DNA from: Knoxdaviesia capensis
Taxonomy: Eukaryota > Ascomycota > Sordariomycetes > Microascales > Gondwanamycetaceae
NCBI GenBank assembly: GCA_001510575.1
Contig: LNGK01000004.1
Location: 2,701,588 to 2,765,587, forward strand
Direction: 5' to 3'
DNA: 64,000 bases
Shown here piece by piece: positions 45,610 to 57,342 of this stretch. Made by a program: the position numbers and the translations under genes. The notes under the pieces were generated by a model. It worked only from the letters and a program-made list of their open reading frames with translations, made no database searches and was not told where the DNA came from. How positions within the stretch are numbered: the first letter of the stretch is position 1; each line of letters opens with the position of its first letter.

Positions 45610-46099
45610 GGAGTGGGATGTCACGATTTCTTTCTTTTAATTTTTTTCATCAACTCGTGCGAGCCATGTCTTCTTATGTATTAGAGCAAAATATTGTTTT
45701 TAGCTTAGCAAGGATCCAATACTGAAACAGCCAACAGGCAAGATCCTAACACTCTGAAAGCTCCGGGCATGCTGTAATTAATGTAGCACCAGCAGCAACG
45801 AACTATCATTATTATTGGTTCACGAAAGCCCAGTCAAGTAGTGACTCCTCCCTTTTTGGGTCCTGATGGCCCATGTTCCATAACTAATTAGTAGAGGAAA
45901 ATCTCAAGACCCCATAGGAAGATGTCAAAGCATGACAATCCTATGGGAATATAGGTGTCAGTCGGTACCTCTGATCCTGAAGAGGTCACCTCGGCTTCTC
46001 GTGTCTGGCCAGCAAAGCCATCAGAAGTATGGAGATCGAGGGATAAAATAAAGGAGAGATTGTGGAGAAGAACAAAAATCAAAAAAAGGCATGGCTGTC
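45610..46099. other. Convergent 3' flanks
   Basis: Spacer between the 477-residue protein gene and the BAR-SH3 gene. No gene is seen. Confidence 0.5.
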
Positions 46100-47604
46100 T
46101 CAGGCTAGCTGGCAGTAATTCGCGGGGAATGACCCTTGGACACCACCAATTTCTCCAACCCACCAGTCCTCAGTAGTGGCAGTCTTCTTCACAATCTTAA
46201 TTCGATCACCCTCTCTAAAAGAGAGATCCCCGTTTCCCTGGCCAGTATAGTCGTATTTAGCAACCACATACTCGTCAAACACCTGTGGCAGCTTTTTCGT
46301 TGGTGGCGGTGGCGGTGGCGGGCGTTTCTTGTTGACGGCACCGAGAGCCAGCGCCGAAGCCCCAGCCGGAGAATAAGACTTTTGCTGTGTCGAGTGCCCG
46401 AAATAATCAGCTGTCTGGCGGGCAGATGGCGCGTGCACACGGTCGTCGCCGGCATGTAGCCGCGTTGCAGTAGTGAAGTCGGTCGGGGCCAGTGCACCGG
46501 AGGGAACCCGCTTAGCCATCGCCATCGGGCGTGGCTCGGGTTCGGGCTCGGGCTCGGGCTCCGGGGGTGTCATCGACGGAACGCGGCGTAAGTTCCCAGT
46601 TGACGGCGCGCGTTGGGTTAAGGACCGTATTGACAGTGAGGATCCAGACACCTTGCGAGAACCAATCTCGAGCGGCTGTTTAGCACCAAGTGCCAGCCTC
46701 CATTTGCCGTGGGCCAATATGCTGAAAAGCTCGATTTCGCGCTGCACAGGACGAGAGTCCCGGTCCCAAATGGCAACAACATCTTCCATGGGCGGCGACG
46801 GAGACGGGAAGTCGTTTTCGCTGCAATAGGTATGGGCCACTGTATATGACACTCCCAGGAGCCGGTTTTGAATTGAGACTAGACCACCGAGGAGCGGCTG
46901 GATCAAGCTCAAGGCAAGGTTGATAACGGGGGGTAGAGTCTGGCGCAAGTAGTTGTCCATGATTGAAAACTCCTGGAGGCGCATGGCATACGTCAGTGAT
47001 AGTCCACTTCCAAGTTTTCGTTTTCAGGCTGCCCCGCAGTCGGCAGGTTGGTACTGACCTCGGATAACAGGGCAGTCTCGTCCTCGGCCTTTTTCAGCAG
47101 AGAATCATCCTTCGGGGTCCGCCCGCCTTTCCTTTGCAGCTTCGCAAGCCGTTCCTGGCTCTGCTCAAAATCCAGACGCTTATTTTCCCGCTTCTTGATT
47201 GTTTTTCTGAACCCCGACAGATACTCCCGAGCTTGGGAGGCTGGGCCGATAACAGTGCCATCGAGAGATGCAACTTCGCCCAGGAGCTCCTCTTTCAGGT
47301 CAGCGTATGCCTGCTGTAGGCTCTTCACCCGCGAGAGCTGTTGTTGGGGGATAGAATAGCTTGGGGGGCGATTGGAGTCACTGGCCTCGATTATGGGCTG
47401 GTAAATGGTTTGAAATTCAGTGACGATGTTCAGCTGCGTCACCACCATCTGCTCCCAGGCATCGCGCAGCCGCTTTGTGTCGTCAACCAGCTTCGCAAAT
47501 ATCTGGTCGGTGTCCTCGTATTCGTTGAGGAGAATTGACACCTGGAGGTTATCGCTGGGAGTCCGGTTGATGAGCCGACCCAACTGCCGTCGGGTTGCTT
47601 GCAT
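46100..47604 (-). CDS. BAR-SH3 protein (Rvs167/Hob1, amphiphysin-like)
   Basis: Exons 47604-47059 and 46972-46100 with an 86-nt intron (GTCAGT...CTCCAG) give 472 residues. The N-terminal 240 or so residues form a long alpha-helical BAR domain: DQIFAKLVDDTKRLRDAWEQM, VKSLQQAYADLKEELLGEV, then the basic FRKTIKKRENKRLDFEQ segment and LEVEFSIMDNYLRQTLPP-type helices after the intron (residues 183 on). A disordered linker carries a Glu-Pro repeat (EPEPEPEPE) and a poly-Pro stretch (RPPPPPPPTKK). The C-terminus is an SH3 domain: VAKYDYTGQGNGDLSF, GDRIKIV, WWVGEIGG, GSFPANY. Expected to bend membranes at endocytic sites and bind Pro-rich actin regulators at the cell cortex. Which of the fungal BAR-SH3 paralogues it is cannot be settled here. 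Confidence 0.9.
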
Positions 47605-49620
47605 TTTGGAGATTGGGCGTATTTCACCAGTGGGGGCTCAAATATCTCCAGATCTCTCTCTCTTAGCTGAATGGAGGCAAAACGCAGCTTCTCATACCCG
47701 CCAGGTATGGAATATATATATATATATGTATATATATAGAGGGCGAAAGAACAGGGTGGTTTTTCAGCAAAAAGTTTGGTGTTGTTGGGTTGGGAAAGGG
47801 GGTGGTGGGGGGTAAGGTATCTCAAGGGCGAGCAGAATGTCCGGGGAAGATATCAAGATTGGATCCAGCTCTTATCAGGATGATACCTTTGTTAGGATGA
47901 CAGGAATATGTGCGAGCACCCTCAAAGTTCACCACGTCCAGCGTGTATCAAGTCCGGTGGCAGAATTGAGTGGTTGGTTACCAAATTTCTGTCTTTTTGA
48001 TAGCTGTCGCGTTATTGGGCCCTCGAGGCAACATACAAAATGGTAGCATTCCAGTGGCTCTGTCGTTGGAGGTGGAAATGGGGGAAGGGGAAAAAAAAAA
48101 GCAGAAGAAAAAAAAAGGAAGAAAAAAACCAGGGTCCAGGGAGAATAAACTTGTCCAGGCTCACTTAGTATTCCTTGTTTCATTCGGGGCTGGTGTGACG
48201 AGCCGCAAGTCGTGCACGGGTGGTTAATCTTGGGGAAATTGTCGGGTGGCATTCTTTCATCTCTGGAGATAACCAACCATTCATTTATTCTGAGCGTGTT
48301 TCACAAAATCACTAGACGTTTGCTATCGACCAAGGAAATCGTCTTTCGAGCCCAGATGAGCTATATGAGTGACGGATATATGGAATGCCAACCCTTCAAT
48401 AGTGGCACTCACTTCACTGAGATGTGAGGCTCGGCTCCCACCCCGGCAAGCTACAGGCTCAGCTTCAGTGGGTCGGTCGACCTGGCGTGGGAGGACTCGC
48501 GCCCCGTCCATCATCCAATATTGGTTCCCAGTTCCCATTACACGAACAGGTGGATTTTGAGGCTTGGTCAGCCAAATCGGACACAGTACAGTCGAGTGTG
48601 GAGGTATGTACAGTACGGTGTACGTATGTGCGTACGTTATGTTATGCCCGAGTAATTGCTTAAGAGAGTGGGTGGTCTGCCAGTCATTTCGCTGGTGGAT
48701 GCATGCGCCACTCTCCATCAGACGTCACTATGAAGTAAATCATCCTGGTCCAACCATGTCCACGTAGGTATGTACATACTCGTACTGTTACAGCATGCGT
48801 AGGTACATACAGTACTATCCCATCGCCCATACAGTATTTGGACTGGAGGTGATGAAGCCACATTCCCGCCCGGACTTCTTTTCCTATTCAATCCTGGATA
48901 GACGCTTTATGTGTGGGGTATGTACTGTAGTGAACTGCAGGTAGATACTAAATACAGTACACATGTTGATAGTCAGTCGCGGAAGGGGGGCATGGTTTGT
49001 GAACTTACTGATCAATGTTTGTCGACATAGTTACTTGCGTAGTCGTATCATCTTGCCTTGCCTCCAAATAGTGTAGGAATATTGCCTATTCATACGGGGA
49101 AATCTACAGTACAACACGGTACACGGTTGGACTCGATAGGGTTAGGGTTGCGTGTTCAATTGGATCTGACTAGTGATTGAACCTCTCCACACCACCTAAG
49201 AAGTTTACATTTGTACCTCCAAATGCATGAAAGAAAGACCTGTAAAGGGATCTGTAGTACTGTGTCTTGCCATCAACACTTGATTCTTTAGATCCATTTC
49301 GACTCTCCACGGGTGCAACGCCTCGGATCCGATCATTGGTAGTTTTCGCTGAAGTGATTGGGTTGAACATGGGAAGTCATGTGACCAGGCGAACTTGCCA
49401 GTCGAAAGGTGGCAGATACCAAAGGCAGCAACGCGTGGGACCTCGCAAGCGCGTCTCCCTCACACTTCTCGATTTCCCCTCTACCATAAACAACCACCCA
49501 ACAATTGCAACACCAACCTGATGTAACCATCATCAATATTCGACGCGAGTTACCGACTCACAAATATAGCATCTGTTATTCCTCAGCACCCAGCTCTCCC
49601 AAATCTTCAAGCAATGCCAA
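47605..49620. other. Divergent 2-kb intergenic with many TACTGTA motifs
   Basis: Lies between the divergent BAR-SH3 and Mte1-like genes. TACAGTAC/GTACTGTA-type motifs cluster at 48580-49115 (for example 48606-48616, 48801-48815, 48921-48933, 49108-49117). An AT microsatellite stands at 47708-47737. No gene is seen. Confidence 0.5.
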
Positions 49621-51567
49621 ATGTTACACCCGACACCATCCTCACTCCAACCACCAACTGCCAACCCAGTGGCTACAATATCCGCGACCGTCGTCGATTT
49701 TGTCTGTCTCTTCACTCACGATTTGAAACGAAAACAGAAACGATGGCAAGACGGCCGCTTGAAATTCCACACATACAATCGCAAGGTCACCGTTCACGAC
49801 GAGAAGGGCAATCTTGTTGGCGAATCTCATTGGACCGAAGAATCTGCACTTGACTGTGGCGACGAATTCCAGTTGGAGCGGGGCTCTGCAATTGTGCAAG
49901 TGTCAGAGTGCACGGGAACTAGAGAACAAGACATCACCGAGTTGGTGACGAAAAAACCCAGACAACCACCACCACCACCACAACCCACGGCATCCCGCGA
50001 CACCACTGCCCAGCCTCCCCTCCGAACGAAGAATTCTGCCACTACCTCCATCACGCGGGACGAACAACGCTCGGCGCATTTCCAGCTTCGACACGTTCCC
50101 CTCCACAGCCTTCTGAAGACCCCATTAAAGCCTCATGGCCGTGCATCTGTTCCTTCAATTTCCCCATTTGAGGCTCGGGCTCAAGCTGTACAACCGACAG
50201 CTGCCAGCACTACCACAGAATCACCGCCTCCACCAAAACGCCGTCGACAGGAGAATACTAAAAGCGCATACGCTACGAGTCTCTTTGGAACCCCCCTGGT
50301 TCTTAGCACCCATGGCACTATCGACCTGACTCTCTCCCAGGATGATCACCGTGGTGGACTTTCCGCATCCTCACTCCCGAAGTGTGCGTCGGGAAACCCA
50401 CGGAACCCTGCATCGATACCAGTGCTCCTCCAGAATATCCGCCCCAAAAGTCCGGATCCTCACCCGATGCCACGAAAGACGCGCAGACCACCCAAGAGCG
50501 AATCCCCAGAACTTCAGATCCTTGATGGACCACCTGCGGGGCGGCTGGGGCCTATTCGGAGGTCGGGAGAGCTGTGGCCTGAGCGGCCACCCAATCTGAC
50601 AGGGACCACCGAGATGGGCAGGTCGGTTTCCGAGAAAATGGTAAATAACTCTACTACCAATAAACCTATGGCGAGTCGAACAGCCGCATCAGGAACCCCA
50701 CCCATTTTCACGCCCCCGAAGCCCACTGATATTCCGGCCAAGGAACCCGTACGAAAGCCACAGTCTACAGTGACGAAACCGCCAACTGCTCCAAGTCGGG
50801 TAGAGGAGAGCCGGCTTGCTGCGGCTGAGATTCCAAGCAGTCAGCCGAAGACAGAACTGCGACTGGTATCTAGGAAGCGTCGTGGTTTGCTCCTCGTGTC
50901 AGAGCCGACGCGTCCGCCACGAGGACAGAGGACGGAAGAATTTAGGCTACCCTGTCAGTTTGAGGATGAAAGCGTGATTGACAATGGGCACGCAACACCT
51001 TCCGACCGGGAGACGCCAGAACGGTTGGGTCCAGAACCGCCTAATACCGAGACCGGGATCGGAGGTTTACAGACGCCAGGCAGTGGGTCGATTTCAACTG
51101 CCACTACAGCGGCACACAAACCGCGAAGGGGTAACCAAACGGCCACCACGTCTACCAAAAGGAAAATGGTACCAACCACTGGCCGCTCGACGACCCACCC
51201 ACACTTGGATGCGAGGATGGCCCATGATGCGCGCACCTTCTCTGGTGCCCGTGGATATAGCCTCCCGAAAGCTACCAAGTTAGGTCTTACAGATACACCC
51301 CAAGCTGAGCCCGATCTTCCACCCGCCATCCCCACGCACCCCAGGTTGCCGAGAGATGCCGGTAGGGCTGGATCTCCAGTAGTCAACCTTAGAAGGATGA
51401 AGGAAAGTAGATCTCTGGATCTGACTTGTGCCACCACTGCACAGAAGGCGGCAGACTTGAACACTCAGCCGGGATTTAAGAAGGCCAGTGGATTCCCCTG
51501 GAGCCGGGAAGCTCATGATCTCTTTGAGTGGAAGCGGCCTCTGAAAGCTGGTCCGGTCAGTTTATAA
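49621..51567 (+). CDS. Mte1/Dbl2/ZGRF1 N-terminal-domain protein
   Basis: Intronless, 648 residues. Residues about 20-95 form the DUF2439 domain (PF10382): VVDFVCLFTHDLKRKQKRWQDGRLKFHTYNRKVTVHDEKGNLVG, with the characteristic lysine-rich KRKQKRWQDG turn. In budding yeast Mte1, fission yeast Dbl2 and the N-terminus of human ZGRF1, this domain marks DNA-repair factors that work with Mph1/Fml1-type helicases in recombination and telomere upkeep; that role is inferred from family. No helicase motifs follow, so it is the short (Mte1/Dbl2) form. The remainder is Pro/Thr/Arg-rich and disordered, ending in an ordered-looking FPWSREAHDLFEWKRP block. The first ATG of the frame is used; an overlapping ATG at 49614 is out of frame. 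Confidence 0.8.
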   Translation: MLHPTPSSLQPPTANPVATISATVVDFVCLFTHDLKRKQKRWQDGRLKFHTYNRKVTVHDEKGNLVGESHWTEESALDCGDEFQLERGSAIVQVSECTGTREQDITELVTKKPRQPPPPPQPTASRDTTAQPPLRTKNSATTSITRDEQRSAHFQLRHVPLHSLLKTPLKPHGRASVPSISPFEARAQAVQPTAASTTTESPPPPKRRRQENTKSAYATSLFGTPLVLSTHGTIDLTLSQDDHRGGLSASSLPKCASGNPRNPASIPVLLQNIRPKSPDPHPMPRKTRRPPKSESPELQILDGPPAGRLGPIRRSGELWPERPPNLTGTTEMGRSVSEKMVNNSTTNKPMASRTAASGTPPIFTPPKPTDIPAKEPVRKPQSTVTKPPTAPSRVEESRLAAAEIPSSQPKTELRLVSRKRRGLLLVSEPTRPPRGQRTEEFRLPCQFEDESVIDNGHATPSDRETPERLGPEPPNTETGIGGLQTPGSGSISTATTAAHKPRRGNQTATTSTKRKMVPTTGRSTTHPHLDARMAHDARTFSGARGYSLPKATKLGLTDTPQAEPDLPPAIPTHPRLPRDAGRAGSPVVNLRRMKESRSLDLTCATTAQKAADLNTQPGFKKASGFPWSREAHDLFEWKRPLKAGPVSL

Positions 51568-52831
51568 CTACTGCCAAACATGATGTACATATAATGCAAA
51601 TGAGTCATGCCATTAATTATGTTTCTTTTCACCTCCATTTTAGCCTTTCAAGGCTGGATAGGTTATGATAGGTGACAGAGTTCATGCTTGCTCGTGTATG
51701 ATAACACGATTTCTTTGATTTGATATCTCAACCGTATATGATAGGTTAAGGTGCTAATTCAAATATGGATAGATGTTACTATTGAGTATGAAATATCAAA
51801 GCCTGGGTTTCTTAACCATAGGTTCACTACACATTGCCCTCTATGTATAGACAATATATACTCGGTAGTTTGCGTTTTTATATATTCAAGCTGCTATAGC
51901 TTTAGCTAAAGGGCTAAAAGAAAGGAGAGATTTACGAGTAAAGGATATGCTAGAGAGTAGAGACTAGATAAATGTAAAATTTATATGCTAGCTTGTGATA
52001 CTACTATATTGCATATATCCATACATGGTAAAGCTCTGCTAAAAGACCAAATTGATAATACCTTGCTGACTTACTATATTCTTCGAAATTAGCGAGATGT
52101 GAATGGCTATATCGTATTCCTATATAATAATCCCGTATTATTGCAAATTTAGGTTTGTACCGAAAGAAATAAAATGCTTAACTTACAGTTATAGACATGC
52201 ATCGGGTAGTTCACCGCATCCAGACGAGGGGCGTCCTCATCCTCCTCGGATTGGCGATACGGCTTTCTACGAGTACCTCGTTAGATACACCCAAAAAGCC
52301 CGTTCGTTTGATGCATGTCGGTTTGCCGACTCTCCTGCGCCTCAAAAGTCCATCCCACCCCCACACTACAAGGTAGCATTTCGCCGACGTCACATTGGAC
52401 GAGCGGGCAAACAATTAGTTTTAAAAGACATACTACAAAAGAGTTCATTATGTATTTCTCTTCAGTCGCATACTACTACACATATCTTGACTCATAGAGG
52501 AACGACATACTGCATGCAGGTACACACAAGAGTGTTAGGTAGGCACTTTTGGTATGAACATAGATCAGACTTGTCCAGCTGAGTTCAGAAGGGTGGAAAA
52601 TGGCTGCGTGCATCGTCTAAAACAACGGGAGGCAGTGCCCTGTTATTTAGATAGGACTCCCGGACTCCGTATCTCCCCCAGTAGGACACCAGACACCTGC
52701 GCATATAAATAACAACGTAATAACTCAACAAGTAAGTGCGACAACAGTATACTCTGACCTGTACAAGCAATTACACTGGAGTACCTGAATTGGATGGAGG
52801 AAAACGGGAGCACGAAAGAGATGCCTAGAGC

Positions 52832-52875
<44 letters not shown>

Positions 52876-53755
52876 GAAATACAATCACAATCCCAGATCC
52901 ACGTCGCCTTGGTCTGACCCTTTTTTTTTTTCTTTTGTGGGGCGGAACACTGACATCGTTGACTCACTCGCCGATTTATTCTAGACCAAAGTTGTTAGTA
53001 GTACCACAAAGTTGGAATGCGGAACATTAGAGATTAGCCAATCACAGTCTTGTATTCTCGGCGAGCCCAAAAGGGTTTAGCCTCGCTCTTGACCTCCTCC
53101 CTCCCTACTGTACACTTTGGGAAGGAGGCGGAGGAGAGGAAGATGGGAATTCCATGATATAGTTTGCCTTATGCCCTCATGATTGACTCCATGACAGCCG
53201 ATCGATTCTTCTTCCTCTTTCCAATCTTTTTCTTCCCCTCCTTTCTCTTCATCCTCTTCTCTCTCGTCAAATCTTGAAAGCTCCATCTCAATCTTGTCCT
53301 GATTTTCGAGGTATTGATTGAATTGGTGACTGTGATTACCTCAACTTCCGTTTCCTGTTTCCATTTCCATTTCTCTCTGTCTAGTTCTATCTCCCAAGAG
53401 ACACAATACGCATAAGAAATCTCCTCCATCCTTTGGTTCCTACTTGTTCAGTTGCACTTTGAACCGAATGATCGAGCCCTTATCAAAGCACATCAATCTA
53501 AGTGCCATACCGAGACTTGATTTCCGTATCACTATCTTCTCCTCCGTGCCGTATCCGCCTGCATCTCTCCAATAGATACACGGAAATATTTTGGTATGAC
53601 TTTCTGCTCCCTGGCTAGCCTATGCCATCTCGGTTGCTCGGTGCTCGAAGTTTCTTTACTGACACGCGCCCATTGCATGTAGTGACACAAACTCAATCTG
53701 GCCGAGCCATTGATCCCTAACTCTCTTCATCGTTTTCTTCCCTCCAACTTTTCCC
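51568..53755. other. Intergenic 2.2 kb
   Basis: AT-rich from 51640 to 52150, then mixed composition, a GA microsatellite at 52833-52870, and a pyrimidine-rich leader to the next gene (53200-53750). The frames within are not protein-like. Confidence 0.45.
52833..52870. repeat. (GA)n microsatellite
   Basis: About 19 GA units in intergenic DNA. Confidence 0.9.
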
Positions 53756-55999
53756 ATGGCTTCCTCCAACCACGTCAAGTCCGCCACTCCTCGTGGGTTC
53801 TATGTTTTCCAGGCTGTGGCTGGTGCTGCTCTTGAGTTCCACCCTGCTCTTGGAACAAAGGAGCTCGACGATCTTGTTGACGCCTATCTTCCTACCACTG
53901 CCGCCATTGCCGACAAGCGCGCTGCTGTCTGCATTGATTTCTTCACTTACAGCCAATCTGCAGGTGTCAGTATCAAGTTCTACGAGGTTGCTGCTGATGT
54001 TCTTCCCCTCCCTACCTCCTCATCGACAAGCTCGCCCATGAGCCTGCATGATTCGGGATATGCTTCCAGCTTCACCGAGTCTCCTCTTCAGGCCTCGTGG
54101 ACTTGGCCGTCCTCCGTCCAGTCAGTATCCCCGCCTGGCCCTTCGCGGCGCGTATCGAAACAATCCGATGTTTCTTCTCCGCGTGACTTCTCCAGCCTCC
54201 CTGGCATGAAGATTCTCACAAAGGACGGCCGTGATGTCACCAACTCGACTTCCAGGGGCTGCAAAACCCGTGAGCAACGGGACCATGCTCATTTGATGCG
54301 CATTATTAAGGCATGTGAGTCTTGCCGCAAGAAGAAGATTCGTTGCGACCCTAGCCATCGCAAGCAAACAGCCGCTCGCCCTTCTGCCGCTTCACGGTCA
54401 TCTTCCGCTGCAAGCACGTCCCATACCAACGCCAATACTGCGCCGACTCCCAGAACGGTTCCTGAAAGTGCAAACACCCCCCTATTAGATTGGTCCGATA
54501 TAAATCTTGCACAACCAACATCTTCTGACGAGTCTATGGCCCTGGCTGCCGATGATTGGTCGTTGTTCGTTGACTGGTCTGATACGTCGTTCATTCCTGC
54601 CGGCATTCCTCAAGACTACGACTTTTTCACCGATCCAAACAACTATTTTTCGCCATCTTCTTCTGAACCCACAACAGTCTCGGTTTCGGTTTCGGCCTCG
54701 GCCTCCACCCCACCACCACCACTGCAGTCTGTTCCGGGTGGCACCGTGATCGATCCTGGAGTGCCGTCAGTCCCGGGCTCGGGTGCACTGGTACCTGCGA
54801 ATGGAGGCGGTGCTCCTCACTCTCCTTCACCCTCGCTTCCTTACCTTTTCCGCGAGGATGCTGCTGCTCACCACTACGTGGACTTCAATCTGTACTCACC
54901 GGAATCTTCCTTTGCGGATGATGATGAGCAGGCCTATGACATCACTGATGCTGCTCCAGTATCATCATTTTACCGGGCACGCAACAGTGATCGCCACCAG
55001 CTATACGGCTCCTCCTCGACAACGTCAGTGGATGGCCGCCGGGACTCCACTGCTACCAACACTGTTTTCCCGGCAGGCGGCAACGACAACCACCAGGTGC
55101 TGTCAGAGTCTCTTTCCGGATCTCTCTCTTCCCGGAACGCCGCCTTCTTTGAGACTTTACCCTCTTCCCAGATGATGTCCTCTCCCCTTCCGGATATGCA
55201 GATTCTGCATACCAATTCTTCTATGCTCCAGAGGACTGCGGATGCTCTTTATGTTAGTGCTGATAGCAATTATCGTGCACAAACACTCTCGGTGTCACCG
55301 GTTGTGACCACTGCTCAGCATGAATCAACATCTCGCAGTTCTTTGGAGTTGGTGGAGTATGCAGCACTGTGCAATATCACGCCGCAGTCTGAGTTCCAAG
55401 CCAGCCATGGTGCTGTCTTGGGAGTTGAACGACGACCACTCTCGAGCGCTTCAGTGTCACCAACACTCGAAGTACTGAGTGGTATCCCAAGCGGCAGAAC
55501 AGACCTTGCCAGCCAATTCCATGAAGATGTTATCTACGGAATGGGTGAGATGGCGACAAACCTGACACTTCGTGGGTCCGGTCAGGATGGAATTGCCCAG
55601 TCACCCATCTCTTACGGTGACTCTTTCATCAGTGTGGCGTCGGGTGCCATTTCTGAAACCTTCTCAGGTGCTCTTGACATGGTCGCCACAAAATACACAA
55701 CACTCATAGAGGCCACCAATGGTGCTTACACTGCAGCCGGGCACGCTGTGGTGTCAGCCCCCTTGCGTATCCTCACGATTGTTCTATCGATTCTGGCCCT
55801 CATAACTACGAGCTCCTCTGGGCAAACCATGCCACAAGTCTCAATGACCCTATCTTCTTTTGCTTTTTCAGCGCTCTGGACCATTACCCGGATTTTTGTT
55901 GTTCTTTTACTTGTCTCAGTTCCCCAATTGGAACACTCTAAGTGGTTCCAATCAGTCGGGAATATATCCGCCCAACAGAAGCCTGTCACTCAGAAGTAA
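53756..55999 (+). CDS. Half zinc-cluster motif protein with C-terminal membrane helices
   Basis: Intronless, 747 residues; not identified as a named family. Residues 187-202 read CESCRKKKIRCDPSHR, the first half of a Zn2Cys6 DNA-binding cluster (C-x2-C-x6-C with the basic KKKIR loop). The three cysteines of the second half are missing: the sequence continues into Ser/Ala-rich disorder. The N-terminus has an ordered block, GFYVFQAVAGAALEFHPALG and AAVCIDFFTYS. Residues 230-640 are Ser/Pro/Asp-rich with acidic DWSLFVDWSD patches resembling activation regions. The C-terminus has two hydrophobic segments, about 668-688 (LRILTIVLSILALI) and about 697-722 (ALWTITRIFVVLLLVSV). A membrane-tethered regulator released by cleavage is one reading, inferred only. 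A GTGAGT lies inside the Cys motif (54315) but is taken as coding. Confidence 0.75.
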   Translation: MASSNHVKSATPRGFYVFQAVAGAALEFHPALGTKELDDLVDAYLPTTAAIADKRAAVCIDFFTYSQSAGVSIKFYEVAADVLPLPTSSSTSSPMSLHDSGYASSFTESPLQASWTWPSSVQSVSPPGPSRRVSKQSDVSSPRDFSSLPGMKILTKDGRDVTNSTSRGCKTREQRDHAHLMRIIKACESCRKKKIRCDPSHRKQTAARPSAASRSSSAASTSHTNANTAPTPRTVPESANTPLLDWSDINLAQPTSSDESMALAADDWSLFVDWSDTSFIPAGIPQDYDFFTDPNNYFSPSSSEPTTVSVSVSASASTPPPPLQSVPGGTVIDPGVPSVPGSGALVPANGGGAPHSPSPSLPYLFREDAAAHHYVDFNLYSPESSFADDDEQAYDITDAAPVSSFYRARNSDRHQLYGSSSTTSVDGRRDSTATNTVFPAGGNDNHQVLSESLSGSLSSRNAAFFETLPSSQMMSSPLPDMQILHTNSSMLQRTADALYVSADSNYRAQTLSVSPVVTTAQHESTSRSSLELVEYAALCNITPQSEFQASHGAVLGVERRPLSSASVSPTLEVLSGIPSGRTDLASQFHEDVIYGMGEMATNLTLRGSGQDGIAQSPISYGDSFISVASGAISETFSGALDMVATKYTTLIEATNGAYTAAGHAVVSAPLRILTIVLSILALITTSSSGQTMPQVSMTLSSFAFSALWTITRIFVVLLLVSVPQLEHSKWFQSVGNISAQQKPVTQK

Positions 56000-57342
56000 A
56001 TCTCTTCTAAGAAGAATTGCCTGGAACACTCTACGCCTGGCATAAGTTAGAGAAAGAGATTAGGCTTAGATTAGTTGGTATTATTGGCTTAGATGTTTTT
56101 ATATGGATGGCTATTGGTGTTATTACTTAGCATACCTTCTCCTTATGAAAGAACGGTCAATCCACTATTCCATTAATATAACTAATTTTAGCCTTTTTTT
56201 TTCTTCTCTTAATTTTTCTTGTGTCACTATAATAAGTCGTGTTTGCCTCCAGCATGGGCCTTAGGTCCATAGGTATTATTTAGAACAAATGGTGGCTAGT
56301 AATAAATATGTGGGCCATATACATACAATTCAGTGCTATGTCCATGAGAAGAGTCAGTCTAGTCAGCCATAGGGGAAAAATTAATTCTTAAGAATCTATG
56401 TCATTCGCCAAACCATAACTCCGACCTATCCTCTCTTATCTCTCTTCCCTACACCCATTCACACACGCACTTTCTCTAACCTTCCTGATTATCTGAAGAC
56501 TATATATTCCAAAATTTCTTTTTCTAATTCCTTATGCAGGGTCTAGGTAAATCTCTTAGGAAGGGGGAATAACTAAAACTTTTTATCTTGGAGGTATCGG
56601 TAAGTAAACACCTAGCTTTATGAGAAAAAAAAAGAAACAAAAAAGAAACATAAATTTCATTCTCCATGAAGTTTTACTGTATCAAATGAACCTAGGCTAA
56701 CGCTGCTAGTGATGTGTATTATAGCAGCATACCTAATTCCTGGGATGCCTGGGGAGAGTAGGCAGGCGGGAATCTTTGTTCTCATAGAGGCTCAGGCGTG
56801 GAGTCTATGATATCTAAGATGGAGAGTCAAAGGAAGGATGTCTCCTCTAGCACGGGTTCTAAGTCTCAGCTAAATGGAAGGAATAGCCTGGAGATAGCAG
56901 GATCTCAAGGTGGCAGGCTGCCTGATGGACAACTGGCTCCTTCCACGTCCAACTCTTCAGATCTCCCTTCTCTAAAGGCATCAGCAACATTTCCTCCGCC
57001 TAACAATATTAATACTGCTGCTCCTGCTCCAGTTGATACTGCAGATGGTGGTGTCAATGGCCAGATAACAACGGCCCATTCACGACCCAACAAACATCCT
57101 GCTCTTTCCAAAGCCCGAGGAATATTAATATCTGCTGGGCAACTTGTTACCAAAACCACAACAACACTGGGGCTATTCTCTTCCCTCTTCAAAATTGGTT
57201 TCCAGAAAAAGCAAAGTCAGTTTCTGTCCTCTTCTTCCCCTTCTTTTCCTCCTCTTATTCAACCATCTCCAGTTTCTCTCTCTCCAATTCCCAACCCAGA
57301 TTTGCAAAAGACCATCACCCGCCTGATCCCCATCAGTTCAAC
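56000..57342. other. Intergenic upstream of tad2
   Basis: 3' flank of the membrane-helix protein gene, AT-rich to 56700, followed by the tad2 promoter. An open frame from 56798 overlaps the tad2 start in another frame and is rated unlikely. Confidence 0.45.

Noticed and set aside
52103..52582. 159-codon plus-strand frame
   Set aside because: Mixed composition, no motif, opposite-strand frames of similar size; treated as chance.
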